34,970 bases of DNA from assembly GCA_938017685.1 (NCBI GenBank), contig CALIIL010000122.1, positions 1 through 34,970 of the forward strand, given 5' to 3'. Numbering within the stretch: the first letter of the stretch is position 1; the number at the start of each line of letters is the position of its first letter. Under the pieces are notes generated by a model, which was not told the origin of the DNA, did not search any database, and saw nothing but the letters and a program-made list of their open reading frames with translations. Shown here in pieces: positions 15,915 to 24,102 of the stretch. Position numbers and translations under genes: made by a program. This DNA is from an uncultured Chitinophagaceae bacterium. GTDB lineage: Bacteria > Bacteroidota > Bacteroidia > Chitinophagales > Chitinophagaceae.

Positions 15915-17054
15915 ATGAATTTTCAATTATCCGAAGAACATTTAATGATACAGCAAGCGGCAAGAGATTTTGCTCAAAACGAATTATTGCCGGGTGTAAT
16001 AGAACGTGATGAGAAACAAGAGTTTCCGGCTGAGCAAGTGAAGAAAATGGGTGAGCTCGGGTTTATGGGTATGATGGTAGATCCTAAGTATAACGGTGGA
16101 GGTATGGATAGTATCTCTTACGTATTGGCTATGGAAGAAATATCTAAAGTAGATGCTTCAGCTTCGGTATGTATGAGTGTAAACAATTCATTGTACGCTT
16201 GGGGTATTGAAACTTTTGGAACGGAAGAACAAAAGGAAAAATATTTGAAGCCATCTGCAACAGGAGAAAAAATTGGGGCTTTCTTATTAAGTGAGCCAGA
16301 AGCGGGTAGTGATGCAACATCGCAAAGAACTACGGCCGAAGACAAAGGAGATTATTATCTTTTAAATGGAATTAAAAATTGGATTACAAATGCTAATTCA
16401 GCCTCATTCTATATTGTTATAGCCCAGACAGATGCTGATAAAAAACATAAAGGAATTAATGCATTTATCGTAGAAAAAGATAGTGAAGGCGTTGAAGTAG
16501 GAGCAAAGGAAAATAAAATGGGTATTCGTGGTAGCGATACACATTCTGTTAGTTTTCAAGATGTAAAGGTACCTAAGGCCAACAGAATTGGTGAAGATGG
16601 ATTTGGTTTCAAGTTTGCTATGAAAATTCTTTCTGGAGGACGTATTGGTATTGCTGCACAAGCATTAGGAATTGCAAGTGGTGCCTTTGAATTAGCGGTT
16701 AAATATTCTAAAGAGCGTAAGGCATTTGGAACTGAGATTTCCAATCACCAAGCTATTCAGTTCAAGTTGGCAGATATGGCTACTGAGATTGAAGCAGCTC
16801 GTTTGCTATGTCTAAAAGCAGCTTACCTTAAAGATACAGGCGGTGATTATACACAGGCGTCGGCTATGGCTAAATTATATGCGAGTGAAGTAGCTCAGAA
16901 GGCTACTACTGAGGCTGTACAAATTCATGGTGGATATGGTTATGTAAAAGAATTTCATGTAGAGCGCCTAATGCGTGATGCGAAAATTACGCAGATATAT
17001 GAAGGTACCAGTGAGGTACAGCGTATTGTAATTGCTCGTGGTATTTTAAAATAA
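15915..17054 (+). CDS. Acyl-CoA dehydrogenase (short-chain/butyryl type)
   Basis: FAD enzyme that oxidises acyl-CoA to trans-2-enoyl-CoA in fatty acid or amino acid breakdown, passing electrons to ETF. The 379-residue protein opens MNFQLSEEHLMIQQAARDFA. It contains the substrate and flavin segment AFLLSEPEAGSDATSQRTTA, the middle-domain NGIKNWITNANSA, and the C-terminal helical domain with RKAFGTEISNHQAIQFKLADMA. The catalytic Glu lies in the late IYEGTSEVQRIVIARGIL, the placement of short-chain and butyryl-CoA dehydrogenases, so that subtype is most likely. The ATG at 15915 starts exactly where homologues do. A rho-independent terminator follows 23 bases after the stop. Confidence 0.94.
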   Translation: MNFQLSEEHLMIQQAARDFAQNELLPGVIERDEKQEFPAEQVKKMGELGFMGMMVDPKYNGGGMDSISYVLAMEEISKVDASASVCMSVNNSLYAWGIETFGTEEQKEKYLKPSATGEKIGAFLLSEPEAGSDATSQRTTAEDKGDYYLLNGIKNWITNANSASFYIVIAQTDADKKHKGINAFIVEKDSEGVEVGAKENKMGIRGSDTHSVSFQDVKVPKANRIGEDGFGFKFAMKILSGGRIGIAAQALGIASGAFELAVKYSKERKAFGTEISNHQAIQFKLADMATEIEAARLLCLKAAYLKDTGGDYTQASAMAKLYASEVAQKATTEAVQIHGGYGYVKEFHVERLMRDAKITQIYEGTSEVQRIVIARGILK

Positions 17055-17077
17055 TTTAATTCGAGAAAACAATATTG

Positions 17078-17110
17078 AACTCAATTCCGAAAGGAGTTGA
17101 GTTTTTTTTT
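17078..17110 (+). terminator. Rho-independent terminator after the acyl-CoA dehydrogenase gene
   Basis: AACTCAATTCC (17078-17088), GAAA loop, GGAGTTGAGTT (17093-17103), one G-T pair, continuing into a run of T to 17110. Confidence 0.9.
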
Positions 17111-17149
17111 AGAAAAAGACGATTATGGTTTTACGATAAAGTATCTCAG

Positions 17150-17350
17150 TAAGATGTCACCTTGTCCCGATGGCTATCGTGATTGTCGACGGGAGCATTT
17201 TGTCAATAAACTCAAATACTAAAGATTTCGACAGGCTCAACCTGACAGGTCGATAGACTTTTTTATAAAATTGTTGAAGTAATTATGCGGGCACAATTTA
17301 AGTATGATTTAACTTAGTGCGCATGTCACCCTGAGCTTGTCGAAGGGTAT
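17150..17350. repeat. REP-like repeats in the gap before the DPP IV gene
   Basis: This gap (17111-17360) has no gene. At 17322-17347 it holds GTCACCCTGAGCTTGTCGAAGGG, which I know as a frequent dispersed repeat in Bacteroidota genomes. An inverted, diverged partner lies at about 17226-17252 (TTCGACAGGCTCAACCTGACAG). At 17162-17195 are halves of another common palindromic repeat (GTCCCGATGGCTATCG, then GTCGACGGGAGC). The inverted pair could fold into a long hairpin in RNA. Confidence 0.65.
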
Positions 17351-17360
17351 TATTTGAATT

Positions 17361-19532
17361 ATGAGAAATTTACTTTTTATTCCATTATTGCTTGTAGGAC
17401 TATTTACTCAAGCGCAAGATCAACAAATAACCTTAGATGATTTATTAAAAAAAGGAACCTTTAGAGCTGATTATGTGCGTGGTTTTAGCTCAATGAAGGA
17501 TGGTGAACATTATACTGAAATTGAAAAAGGTCACTTAGTTAAGAAAAGCTTTGCAACAGGGAATAAGGTATCCACTTTTGACTTTTACAGTAATTTAAAG
17601 TTCGAAGGCAAGAAGCTTAAAATAGCCAGTTTTAAATTTAATGATGCGGAGAATAAGATGCTCATTTTTACGGAGCCCGAAAAAATATTTCGTCGTAGTG
17701 CGTTGTATAAAGTATTTGTTTATGATATAGAAAATGAGCAATTAAACTTAATCTCAGAAGAAAAAATATTGCATGCAAGCTTCTCGCCACAAAGTGATAA
17801 AGTAGCTTTTGTACGCGACAATAATCTTTTTTACAAAGATTTAAATACAGCCCAGATTGTACAAATAACGCAAGATGGTGGTGGTAATATTATCAATGGT
17901 AATTGTGACTGGGTGTATGAAGAGGAGTTTGGTTTTACCAAAGCATTTCAATGGAGCCCTAATGGTAACTATATAGCCTTCTATCGTTTTGATCAAACCC
18001 AAGTGCCTGAGTTTACGATGATGTACTTTAGAAAGTTGTATCCAACGAAGTACGAATTTAAATATCCTAAAGCCGGCGATCCGAACTCTACCTTAAAAAT
18101 TGGTCTTTACGATATAAAAAAAGCAAAGACTGAATTCCTAGAATACGAGGAGGAATATATACCAAGAATTAAATGGACGAATTATGATAATAAGCTCGTG
18201 ATATATACGCTTAATCGCCATCAAAATCAGTTGCGCTTCTATGCGGTGAACCCTAAAAACTTACGTGGAAGAAAGATATATGAGGAAACCAATAAGTATT
18301 ACGTAGATGTAAATGATGAAATTACTTTTTTGAAAAATGAAAATGCATTTGTGCATACGAGTGAGAAGAGCGGTTACAATCATATTTATTATTACGATAT
18401 TAGCAGCCAGCGCGCAAAGCAAATTACAAAAGGTAATTGGGATGTAACGAGTCTATTTGGAGTGGATGAAGTTGATTTAGGTCAAGTGTATGAAGATACA
18501 AGAACGGTTTATTATTTAAGCTCGGAGCAATCGCCTCTGGAACGAAACTTATATAGTATCAATATCAATGGTTATGACAAAAAGAACTTGACGCCTGAAA
18601 AAGGAACGCACCGCATTTCATTTAGTAACCAATTTAAATACTTTGTAGATAATTATTCTAATGTCAGTACGCCTAATGTTTATGCTATGAAAAATAATAG
18701 TGGTAAAACAGTGCGTGTACTAAAAGACAATGCGAAGCTTAAAAAACAAATGGCAAAATTTGAATTGAGTGATTTGAACTTAACTCAAATCCCATTAAAG
18801 AATAACCTTAAACTAAATGCATGGATTATTAAGCCAACGAATATTGAAGCGGGTAAAAAATACCCATTAATCATGTATCAATATTCTGGTCCGGGTTCTC
18901 AGTCTGTGGCTAATAGTTTTGCACCAAGAGATTATTGGTGGTATCAAATGTTGGCGCAGCAAGGGTATGTAATTGCTTGTGTAGATGGACGTGGAACAGG
19001 ATCAAGAGGCGAGGAGTTTAAGAAAATGACCTACCAGCAATTAGGTAAGTACGAAAGTGATGATCAAATTGCGGCAGCCCAATATTTAGGTTCTTTAGAT
19101 TACATAGATGCCAATCGCATGGGTATTTGGGGTTGGAGTTATGGTGGTTATATGAGTAGCATATGTATAACTAAAGGTGCCGATGTATTTAAGAGTGCCA
19201 TCGCCGTTGCACCCGTAACTTCTTGGCGTTATTATGATAATATTTATACAGAGCGTTACATGCGCACGCCGCAAGAGAACCCTGATGGTTATGACGACAA
19301 CAGCCCGATCAATATGGTTGATAAGCTAAAAGGAAATTATTTACTCATTCACGGAAGTGGCGATGATAATGTGCATTATCAAAACACCATGGAAATGATT
19401 AACGCTATGATTGATGCCAATGTGGAATATGATTCAGAGATTTATCCCAATCGTAATCATAGCATTTATGGTGGCAATACACGTATTCATTTATACAAGC
19501 GTATGACTGATTTTTGGTTGGAGAAGTTGTAA
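17361..19532 (+). CDS. Dipeptidyl peptidase IV (family S9B)
   Basis: Exported serine peptidase that removes N-terminal dipeptides, mainly X-Pro, from peptides in the periplasm. A signal peptide (residues 1-18, cut after FTQAQ) leads into a beta-propeller. The propeller ends with the DWVYEEEF motif (Glu 187-189), the pair of Glu residues that bind the substrate amino terminus and distinguish true DPP IV from other S9 enzymes. The C-terminal alpha/beta-hydrolase has the catalytic S593 in GWSYGGYMS, D668 in GSGDDNVHYQ, and H700 in NRNHSIYGG. The length of 723 residues is typical. REP-like repeats precede it, and an Rhs C-terminal module gene begins four bases after its stop, so the two may share a transcript by accident of insertion. 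Confidence 0.96.
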   Translation: MRNLLFIPLLLVGLFTQAQDQQITLDDLLKKGTFRADYVRGFSSMKDGEHYTEIEKGHLVKKSFATGNKVSTFDFYSNLKFEGKKLKIASFKFNDAENKMLIFTEPEKIFRRSALYKVFVYDIENEQLNLISEEKILHASFSPQSDKVAFVRDNNLFYKDLNTAQIVQITQDGGGNIINGNCDWVYEEEFGFTKAFQWSPNGNYIAFYRFDQTQVPEFTMMYFRKLYPTKYEFKYPKAGDPNSTLKIGLYDIKKAKTEFLEYEEEYIPRIKWTNYDNKLVIYTLNRHQNQLRFYAVNPKNLRGRKIYEETNKYYVDVNDEITFLKNENAFVHTSEKSGYNHIYYYDISSQRAKQITKGNWDVTSLFGVDEVDLGQVYEDTRTVYYLSSEQSPLERNLYSININGYDKKNLTPEKGTHRISFSNQFKYFVDNYSNVSTPNVYAMKNNSGKTVRVLKDNAKLKKQMAKFELSDLNLTQIPLKNNLKLNAWIIKPTNIEAGKKYPLIMYQYSGPGSQSVANSFAPRDYWWYQMLAQQGYVIACVDGRGTGSRGEEFKKMTYQQLGKYESDDQIAAAQYLGSLDYIDANRMGIWGWSYGGYMSSICITKGADVFKSAIAVAPVTSWRYYDNIYTERYMRTPQENPDGYDDNSPINMVDKLKGNYLLIHGSGDDNVHYQNTMEMINAMIDANVEYDSEIYPNRNHSIYGGNTRIHLYKRMTDFWLEKL

Positions 19533-19536
19533 GGAA

Positions 19537-20451
19537 ATGCTAGCTGCAATGAAACATAAGGATGATTACCGCTTCGGCTTTAACGGTCAAGAGAAAGATA
19601 ATGAGATTAAGGGGATTGGGAATAGTTTGGATTTTCAGTTTAGAATGTACGATAGTAGATTAGGAAAGTTTTTGTCCATTGATCCGCTTACAAGTGATTA
19701 TCCTCATTATACGCCTTATCAGTTTGCAGGTAATACACCAATACAAGCCATTGATATCGAAGGGGCTGAAGAGCTAAAAATAACTGAAAAAGCGGAAGTT
19801 TTTTATGGGAGCGTAATGCTTGTTATGAGAAATGATAAGGAACTAAAAGCGCTTCTCTCTGAGATAAGTCGTCCTGACCGAAGAGCTAAACAACTAGTGT
19901 ATTTGACGACGGGCAGTACAGGAAGTTCAAATGGAAATACAAGTGGTAGAAATCAAAATATAAAGCAACAAGCGAAGTTTCTTGCTAATTATAATACATT
20001 GGTAAAATCCAAAAAGTATAAGGCGTATAGCAATATTAAAAAAATGGAGCTTATAAATAAGAAAATTGCATACTCCAATAAATTTACAAATTGGGGCATC
20101 AATTATAACGAAGTAGCTAATGCCGTACAAGACGAAGTTTATGTCATAACAGTGAATGATTATAACGCTAAGAAATATTTAAGAAGTGCAACTAAGACTG
20201 CAGTGCATGAAATGGACTTTCATTTAAAAAATGATTTAAATGGTATTAGTAAGACACAAGAGCAGGAGCATTCAGAGAATTATAATATACCACTCGGTTC
20301 TGAAGAAGATAGAAAACATGGTATAAGTGAAGGGTATTCTCCTGACGATAGTTACGTGAAACCTAATAGTCGTGCTGGTGTTCTCTTTCAAGCCGTAGAC
20401 AGGTCAATCAATTCCTTAATTAAAAATATATTCCGTGCTAAGAAAAAGTAA
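19537..20451 (+). CDS. Orphan Rhs C-terminal module (end of core plus variable tip domain)
   Basis: The first 76 residues are the closing part of an Rhs core, NGQEKDNEIKGIGNSLDFQFRMYD and GKFLSIDPLTSDYPHYTPYQFAGNTP, which in complete Rhs proteins marks the junction with a toxic tip. There is no signal, filament or beta-cage upstream, so this is a detached C-terminal module. The tip (about 77-304) is not one I can name. It has VHEMDFH (H224, E225, H229) followed by a His at 245 in QEQEHSEN, which resembles a metal-binding active site of the HExxxH kind. The tail is basic. It overlaps by 17 bases a lipoprotein gene that may be its immunity partner. It starts four bases after the DPP IV stop. 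Such orphan modules serve as spare toxin tips in other genomes; that role here is inference. Confidence 0.72.
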   Translation: MLAAMKHKDDYRFGFNGQEKDNEIKGIGNSLDFQFRMYDSRLGKFLSIDPLTSDYPHYTPYQFAGNTPIQAIDIEGAEELKITEKAEVFYGSVMLVMRNDKELKALLSEISRPDRRAKQLVYLTTGSTGSSNGNTSGRNQNIKQQAKFLANYNTLVKSKKYKAYSNIKKMELINKKIAYSNKFTNWGINYNEVANAVQDEVYVITVNDYNAKKYLRSATKTAVHEMDFHLKNDLNGISKTQEQEHSENYNIPLGSEEDRKHGISEGYSPDDSYVKPNSRAGVLFQAVDRSINSLIKNIFRAKKK

Positions 20452-21040
20452 GATAATTTTAAGTGTTTTGATTATATTCATTCTCATAATTGGTTGTGGG
20501 ACAGAAGAATTGCCTCAAAAAAAAGTAAAGTGTATTGATTGTCCCTTTGAAATGGGAGTAGAGAAGAAAAACGGAATACTCAACAATGCATCCTGTAGTT
20601 TGATAGATAGTATTTGTTTTTCAAGAATTGTTATTGGAGATACACTTAGTTTCTATTTGGGGCGAAGAAAAGATACGGTTTTTTTATTGCAACCTACTAG
20701 TATTGATTTTAGCAGTCCCCAAAAGATAACTTTTCTTCCTATTAATTCAAAAGTAAATGACTACTATAGCTACGGTGATTTTACGCAATATGATGAAGAT
20801 TTAATACTTAATGAAGATGCAGTTGAGGTCAAAGTTAACTCTGTTGACATCTTAAATGGAGATACGGTATATACCTTTTCCCATACTTGTCGACCTGCTG
20901 AAATAATTGAAATTACTAAAGACAGTGGGGTGGTAATACCTCGTATTGAAAGGAGTTTTGTACTTTCATTAAGATTTGGAGTGCTTTCTTTTCAAGAAAA
21001 AAGGATTGAAGGGTATAAAGAAATCGGGTTTAGTTGGTAA
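20435..21040 (+). CDS. Hypothetical lipoprotein, candidate partner of the Rhs module
   Basis: Not recognised. It starts with GTG at 20435, inside the end of the Rhs gene (17-base overlap), which suggests translational coupling. The N-terminus is a signal sequence with lipobox LIIGC (Cys at about residue 21), and the mature 180 residues are beta-rich with four Cys in the first part (CIDC, then C and C at about 34 and 58). A lipoprotein placed here could be an immunity protein that meets the toxin in the periplasm, but lipoproteins of unknown role are common in this genome, so the assignment is by position only. Confidence 0.55.
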   Translation: MLRKSKIILSVLIIFILIIGCGTEELPQKKVKCIDCPFEMGVEKKNGILNNASCSLIDSICFSRIVIGDTLSFYLGRRKDTVFLLQPTSIDFSSPQKITFLPINSKVNDYYSYGDFTQYDEDLILNEDAVEVKVNSVDILNGDTVYTFSHTCRPAEIIEITKDSGVVIPRIERSFVLSLRFGVLSFQEKRIEGYKEIGFSW

Positions 21041-21106
21041 GTCAGATAGCTAGCCAAAAAAATATTATTTTGAAAATGAGCGAAGCGAATATTGAAAACT
21101 GGGATA

Positions 21107-21316
21107 GTAAGGGCGGAGCTCTTACCAAGATAGCATTGCGACAAAACGAGAGTGACAGTCACAATGCAATCTTGTTAGAAACGCCTAAATGGGGTTTCTA
21201 CAAGACAGAAAACCACCTCTCTGAGGTGAGCGATTTTGACTATGTTTTCATTAGTGACTGTCACAATATACGTTTCTCACAACCAATTTGCCTTTTGAAA
21301 AGGTAGTCAAAATCGC
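21107..21316. other. Hairpin-dense segment without a credible gene
   Basis: The 372-base gap 21041-21412 contains at least five inverted repeats. GTAAGGG/CTCTTAC lie at 21107-21113 and 21119-21125. GTGACAGTCAC (21152-21162) is fully complementary to GTGACTGTCAC (21254-21264). A 14-15 bp hairpin lies at 21171-21185 and 21191-21204, CACCTC/GAGGTG at 21214-21219 and 21223-21228, and GCGATTTTGACTA (21230-21242) has a perfect partner TAGTCAAAATCGC (21304-21316). The second pair encloses the two hairpins, giving a three-way-junction outline. A 90-codon open frame crosses it from a TTG, but it looks non-coding. It may be a structured RNA or the end of a mobile element. Confidence 0.55.
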
Positions 21317-21412
21317 AAAAAAATAGTTGTGGTAAAATTGTTCATAGGGTTTGCATATTGGTAAAAATGATGCCATCATAATACTATTATCAGCCACTAA
21401 AATAATGAGCCT

Positions 21413-21598
21413 ATGACTAAAGCAAGATTTAAAAAACAGACGAGAGAGGAATTTGAGAAGGAGAGGGCAGAGATTTTAAAGCGATCTTTCGAGGAGGCAA
21501 AAGATCCAGATAAGAGGATTCCTTATGAAGATTTGCCTTGGTATTTAGATGAAATTCGCACACGTTTATACGGTCGTACTAGACGAAAAAGTAAATAA
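21413..21598 (+). CDS. Small charged protein, tandem paralogue 1
   Basis: A 61-residue protein I cannot name. It is highly charged and probably helical: RFKKQTREEFEKERAEILKRSF, then a short link DPDKRIPYEDLPWYLDEIR and a basic tail. It is closely similar to the next gene across about 50 residues, so the two arose by tandem duplication. The IPYEDLPWYL segment resembles the end of some short antitoxin-like proteins, but no toxin gene is adjacent. Genes start two bases apart from stop to start, in one transcript. Confidence 0.65.
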   Translation: MTKARFKKQTREEFEKERAEILKRSFEEAKDPDKRIPYEDLPWYLDEIRTRLYGRTRRKSK

Positions 21599-21599
21599 T

Positions 21600-21791
21600 A
21601 TGTGCAGACCAAGGTTCAAAAAACAAACGAGAGAGGAGTTCGAAAAAGAGCGGGCCGAGATAATAAAGCGCACATTTGAGGAAGCTGAAGATCCAAATAA
21701 TATGATTCCTTATGAAGAATTGGATTGGTATTTAGAGCAAATAGAACTTCGAAGGTGTAAGTGTCATATAAAAAAAGTCGCCCCTAAATGA
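21600..21791 (+). CDS. Small charged protein, tandem paralogue 2
   Basis: A 63-residue paralogue of the previous gene; the ATG at 21600 aligns both N-termini (RFKKQTREEFEKERAEI is identical in the two). The C-terminus differs, RRCKCHIKKVAPK, and its last codons lie inside the stem and loop of the terminator at 21773-21801, with the TGA in the loop. This suggests that the original stop was lost and the frame ran on into the terminator. The function is unknown. Confidence 0.65.
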   Translation: MCRPRFKKQTREEFEKERAEIIKRTFEEAEDPNNMIPYEELDWYLEQIELRRCKCHIKKVAPK

Positions 21792-21801
21792 GGCGACTTT
21801 T
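21773..21801. terminator. Bidirectional terminator between convergent genes
   Basis: AAAAGTCGCC (21773-21782), nine-base loop, GGCGACTTTT (21792-21801): perfect ten-pair stem with an A run on one side and a T run on the other. It can serve both the small-gene pair and the convergent large gene. Confidence 0.85.
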
Positions 21802-21819
21802 CATAAACAGAATTTCAAT

Positions 21820-23703
21820 TTACTCAATCATGAACTTAGCACTCCCAACTCCTTCATTTGTTGTAATGCGAATAATGTAGATCCCATTCATTAAATGATC
21901 GACGAGAATTTTGTCATGAGAAGTCGATAAAATATTCCTTCCTTGCAGATCGAAAATTTCAGCTTTGAGTATTTTATTCTCCGATGCGATATTCAAAACG
22001 GAATTAGTTGGATTCGGGTAAAGACTAAATTCAATGTCCGTTTTATCATAACCAATTACTTTCAAGGGAATCGTTGAAAGTTTCCACGGCTCTTTTCCTG
22101 TTTGCCCCCATGAAGCAGTAAAAATTAAAGAGTTATTATAAACCACATAATCATTCCAATAATCAGTGTTCACATCATTGCTAAATGATAGATTAATATT
22201 TGTGACCGTATCACCAATTGGCTTTACAATTTTTGTAGTCATGGAGTCTCCTTCACTTTCATACAATCTATTATTCGCTACAAAATACATTCGATTGTTA
22301 TACTCAATCGGCTTGCCCTCTAAAAGGAAAACAGAATCTACCACAGGAAAAGTTCCGCCACTTGTGCCATCGCTGCACCACCATGCCATTGGGGCATTGG
22401 CACTACGTGCATTAAAATAAAGTTTGTTATCATTCACAAACGGAACTCTTGTAAAATTATTTATGGTTAATGCAAGTTGCTTAACAGCCGAAGTGCCGTT
22501 TGCCGTACCGTCACTTTGCCATAACTCCCAACCTTTGTTATTGGTATCGGTGAATAGATAAGGGCGTGCAAATAAAACTAATTGATTGCCGTTTAAAACA
22601 GAAATTTCTCCTCTTACTCCTGGATAGGACGAAGTAGCTGGATTGATTTCTTTGACAATAGTTGTTCCTGCAACGGTACCGTCTGTTTTCCATAATTCGT
22701 CATTCCCTATACTATCAGCACCAATAAAATACAGTTCACCGTTCATTTCAGTAAAGTATTTTTCGGGTGCATTACTGCCACTTGTTTGCGGACGAACTCT
22801 TGGAGAGTAGTTGTTTGTTGAATCACTCAATACATGGGTGCCATTAAAGGTGCCATCTGTTTTGTATAAGACGCCTGCACCATCAATAAAATACAGCTCA
22901 TTATTAAAATCATATAATCCTGTAGGATCAGAATTAAAATGAGCAAAATTGGTGTAGCCAAAGAGGGTCTGTAAATCAACAACAAGCTGGGTGCCACTTG
23001 TTGTTCCGTCTGTCACCCAAAGTTCATTTCCATGCGTTGAATCATTAGCGATGAAATATAGCTTGTTATTAAAAAGCGTAAAATGCTCAGCAATCGAATT
23101 TCCGCTATTGTGAGCGGGATATGGATTTATATCCTTCAATAATTGAGTCCCTGAACTTGAACCGTCAGTCGTCCATAATTCATAACCATGCGTGGTGTCT
23201 TGAGAGAGAAATATGAGTTTGTTATTTACTTCATTAAAATAAATAGATACGGATTCTTGCCACGGCGAAGCTTGAATACCTAATTGACTAATATCCTTAA
23301 GGAGAAGTGTTCCCGAAGCGGTTCCGTCAGTTTTCCAAAGTGCCATACCATGTACCGAGTCCAAGCCATTGAAATAAATCTCATTATTAAAAATAGTTCT
23401 ATATACTTTGGAAAAATACGGGACACCAAAATGAGCCTGACCCGCAGGGCCCGAGTTAATTTCTTTTACAAGACTTGTACCCGCACTTGTGCCATCGGTA
23501 CTCCTAAGCTCTCTATGGTGTATGGAATCATTTGCTGTGAAATAAACGCGACCATTAAATTCTAAGTAACCTTCGGGTGGATCGGTAAAAGAAATTAATG
23601 CATTTTGATTCATGTCTTTAATAAGTTGTGGCGTTTGAGCCTGCGTTAGGGCTGAATAGCACAGGGCTATCAGCATTCCAAATAACATAATTTTTTGTTT
23701 CAT
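21820..23703 (-). CDS. Secreted ELWxxDGT-repeat protein with type IX sorting domain
   Basis: Surface or extracellular protein of 627 residues. A signal peptide (1-22, cut after LTQAQ) is followed by about nine repeats of roughly 45-60 residues, each with the core E-L-W-x-T-D-G-T-x-x-G-T (for example NELWVTDGTTSGT and YELWTTDGSSSGT) and strands such as KLYFIANDSTHG. This is the ELWxxDGT repeat, which probably folds as a beta-propeller. The end is a type A sorting domain starting FSLYPNPTNSVLNI with EIFDLQGRNILS and MNGIYIIRI, for export by the type IX system to which PorQ belongs. The ligand is unknown; such proteins are usually seen as adhesins. It shares a terminator region with the small-gene pair. 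Confidence 0.9.
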   Translation of the reverse strand: MKQKIMLFGMLIALCYSALTQAQTPQLIKDMNQNALISFTDPPEGYLEFNGRVYFTANDSIHHRELRSTDGTSAGTSLVKEINSGPAGQAHFGVPYFSKVYRTIFNNEIYFNGLDSVHGMALWKTDGTASGTLLLKDISQLGIQASPWQESVSIYFNEVNNKLIFLSQDTTHGYELWTTDGSSSGTQLLKDINPYPAHNSGNSIAEHFTLFNNKLYFIANDSTHGNELWVTDGTTSGTQLVVDLQTLFGYTNFAHFNSDPTGLYDFNNELYFIDGAGVLYKTDGTFNGTHVLSDSTNNYSPRVRPQTSGSNAPEKYFTEMNGELYFIGADSIGNDELWKTDGTVAGTTIVKEINPATSSYPGVRGEISVLNGNQLVLFARPYLFTDTNNKGWELWQSDGTANGTSAVKQLALTINNFTRVPFVNDNKLYFNARSANAPMAWWCSDGTSGGTFPVVDSVFLLEGKPIEYNNRMYFVANNRLYESEGDSMTTKIVKPIGDTVTNINLSFSNDVNTDYWNDYVVYNNSLIFTASWGQTGKEPWKLSTIPLKVIGYDKTDIEFSLYPNPTNSVLNIASENKILKAEIFDLQGRNILSTSHDKILVDHLMNGIYIIRITTNEGVGSAKFMIE

Positions 23704-23813
23704 ATTCTATTGTTTTATACCGCTAATTTAACCCCATTCTTTTTAATATATATCTATAAGTAGTCTATTTATTAGTAGTTACTTAGAAGTAGTTAAAAAT
23801 CTTCTTTTGTATC

Positions 23814-24056
23814 ATGGCAAAACAGGAAGAATACGTACAGAAGGAGATTGAAAATTTAGGTAAGCGCATACGAGCGGTACGAAAGGAATTAGGCTACGGC
23901 AATTTAGATAGCTTTGCCTATGAGAACGATATACATAGAGCTCAATTTGGACGATACGAACAAGGAGAGGATATGCGTTTCAGTAGCCTACTAAAAGTAT
24001 TGAAGGCTATGGATATGAGTTTGGCTGACTTCTTTAGTGAGGGGTTTTCTAAATAA
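23814..24056 (+). CDS. Small XRE-family HTH regulator
   Basis: Eighty-residue DNA-binding protein of one Cro/C1-type domain. The helices are LGKRIRAVRKELGY, NLDSFAYENDIHRAQFGRYEQG (turn and recognition helix) and SSLLKVLKAMDMSLADFFSEGF. No other domain is present, so it may act as a repressor of its own promoter and of neighbours. It is divergent from the ELWxxDGT gene and lies at the left end of the presumed mobile element, facing its main operon across a shared terminator. Confidence 0.85.
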   Translation: MAKQEEYVQKEIENLGKRIRAVRKELGYGNLDSFAYENDIHRAQFGRYEQGEDMRFSSLLKVLKAMDMSLADFFSEGFSK

Positions 24057-24080
24057 AGAAAGCCCTTTTGTGGGGCTTCT
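24057..24080. terminator. Hairpin after the XRE gene
   Basis: AGAAAGCCC (24057-24065) pairs with GGGCTTCT (24073-24080) with one bulged A and a loop rich in T. It stands between two convergent genes. The T tail is poor, so termination is plausible rather than certain. Confidence 0.55.
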
Positions 24081-24102
24081 AAGAATGGACAGGATCAAAT
24101 AA

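Noticed and set aside
21034-21306. A 90-codon gene on the plus strand
   Set aside because: It needs a TTG start, overlaps the previous gene, and runs through all the hairpins; its sequence has no protein-like pattern.
21107-21316. Retron or CRISPR-related RNA
   Set aside because: No reverse transcriptase, Cas gene or repeat-spacer array is near.
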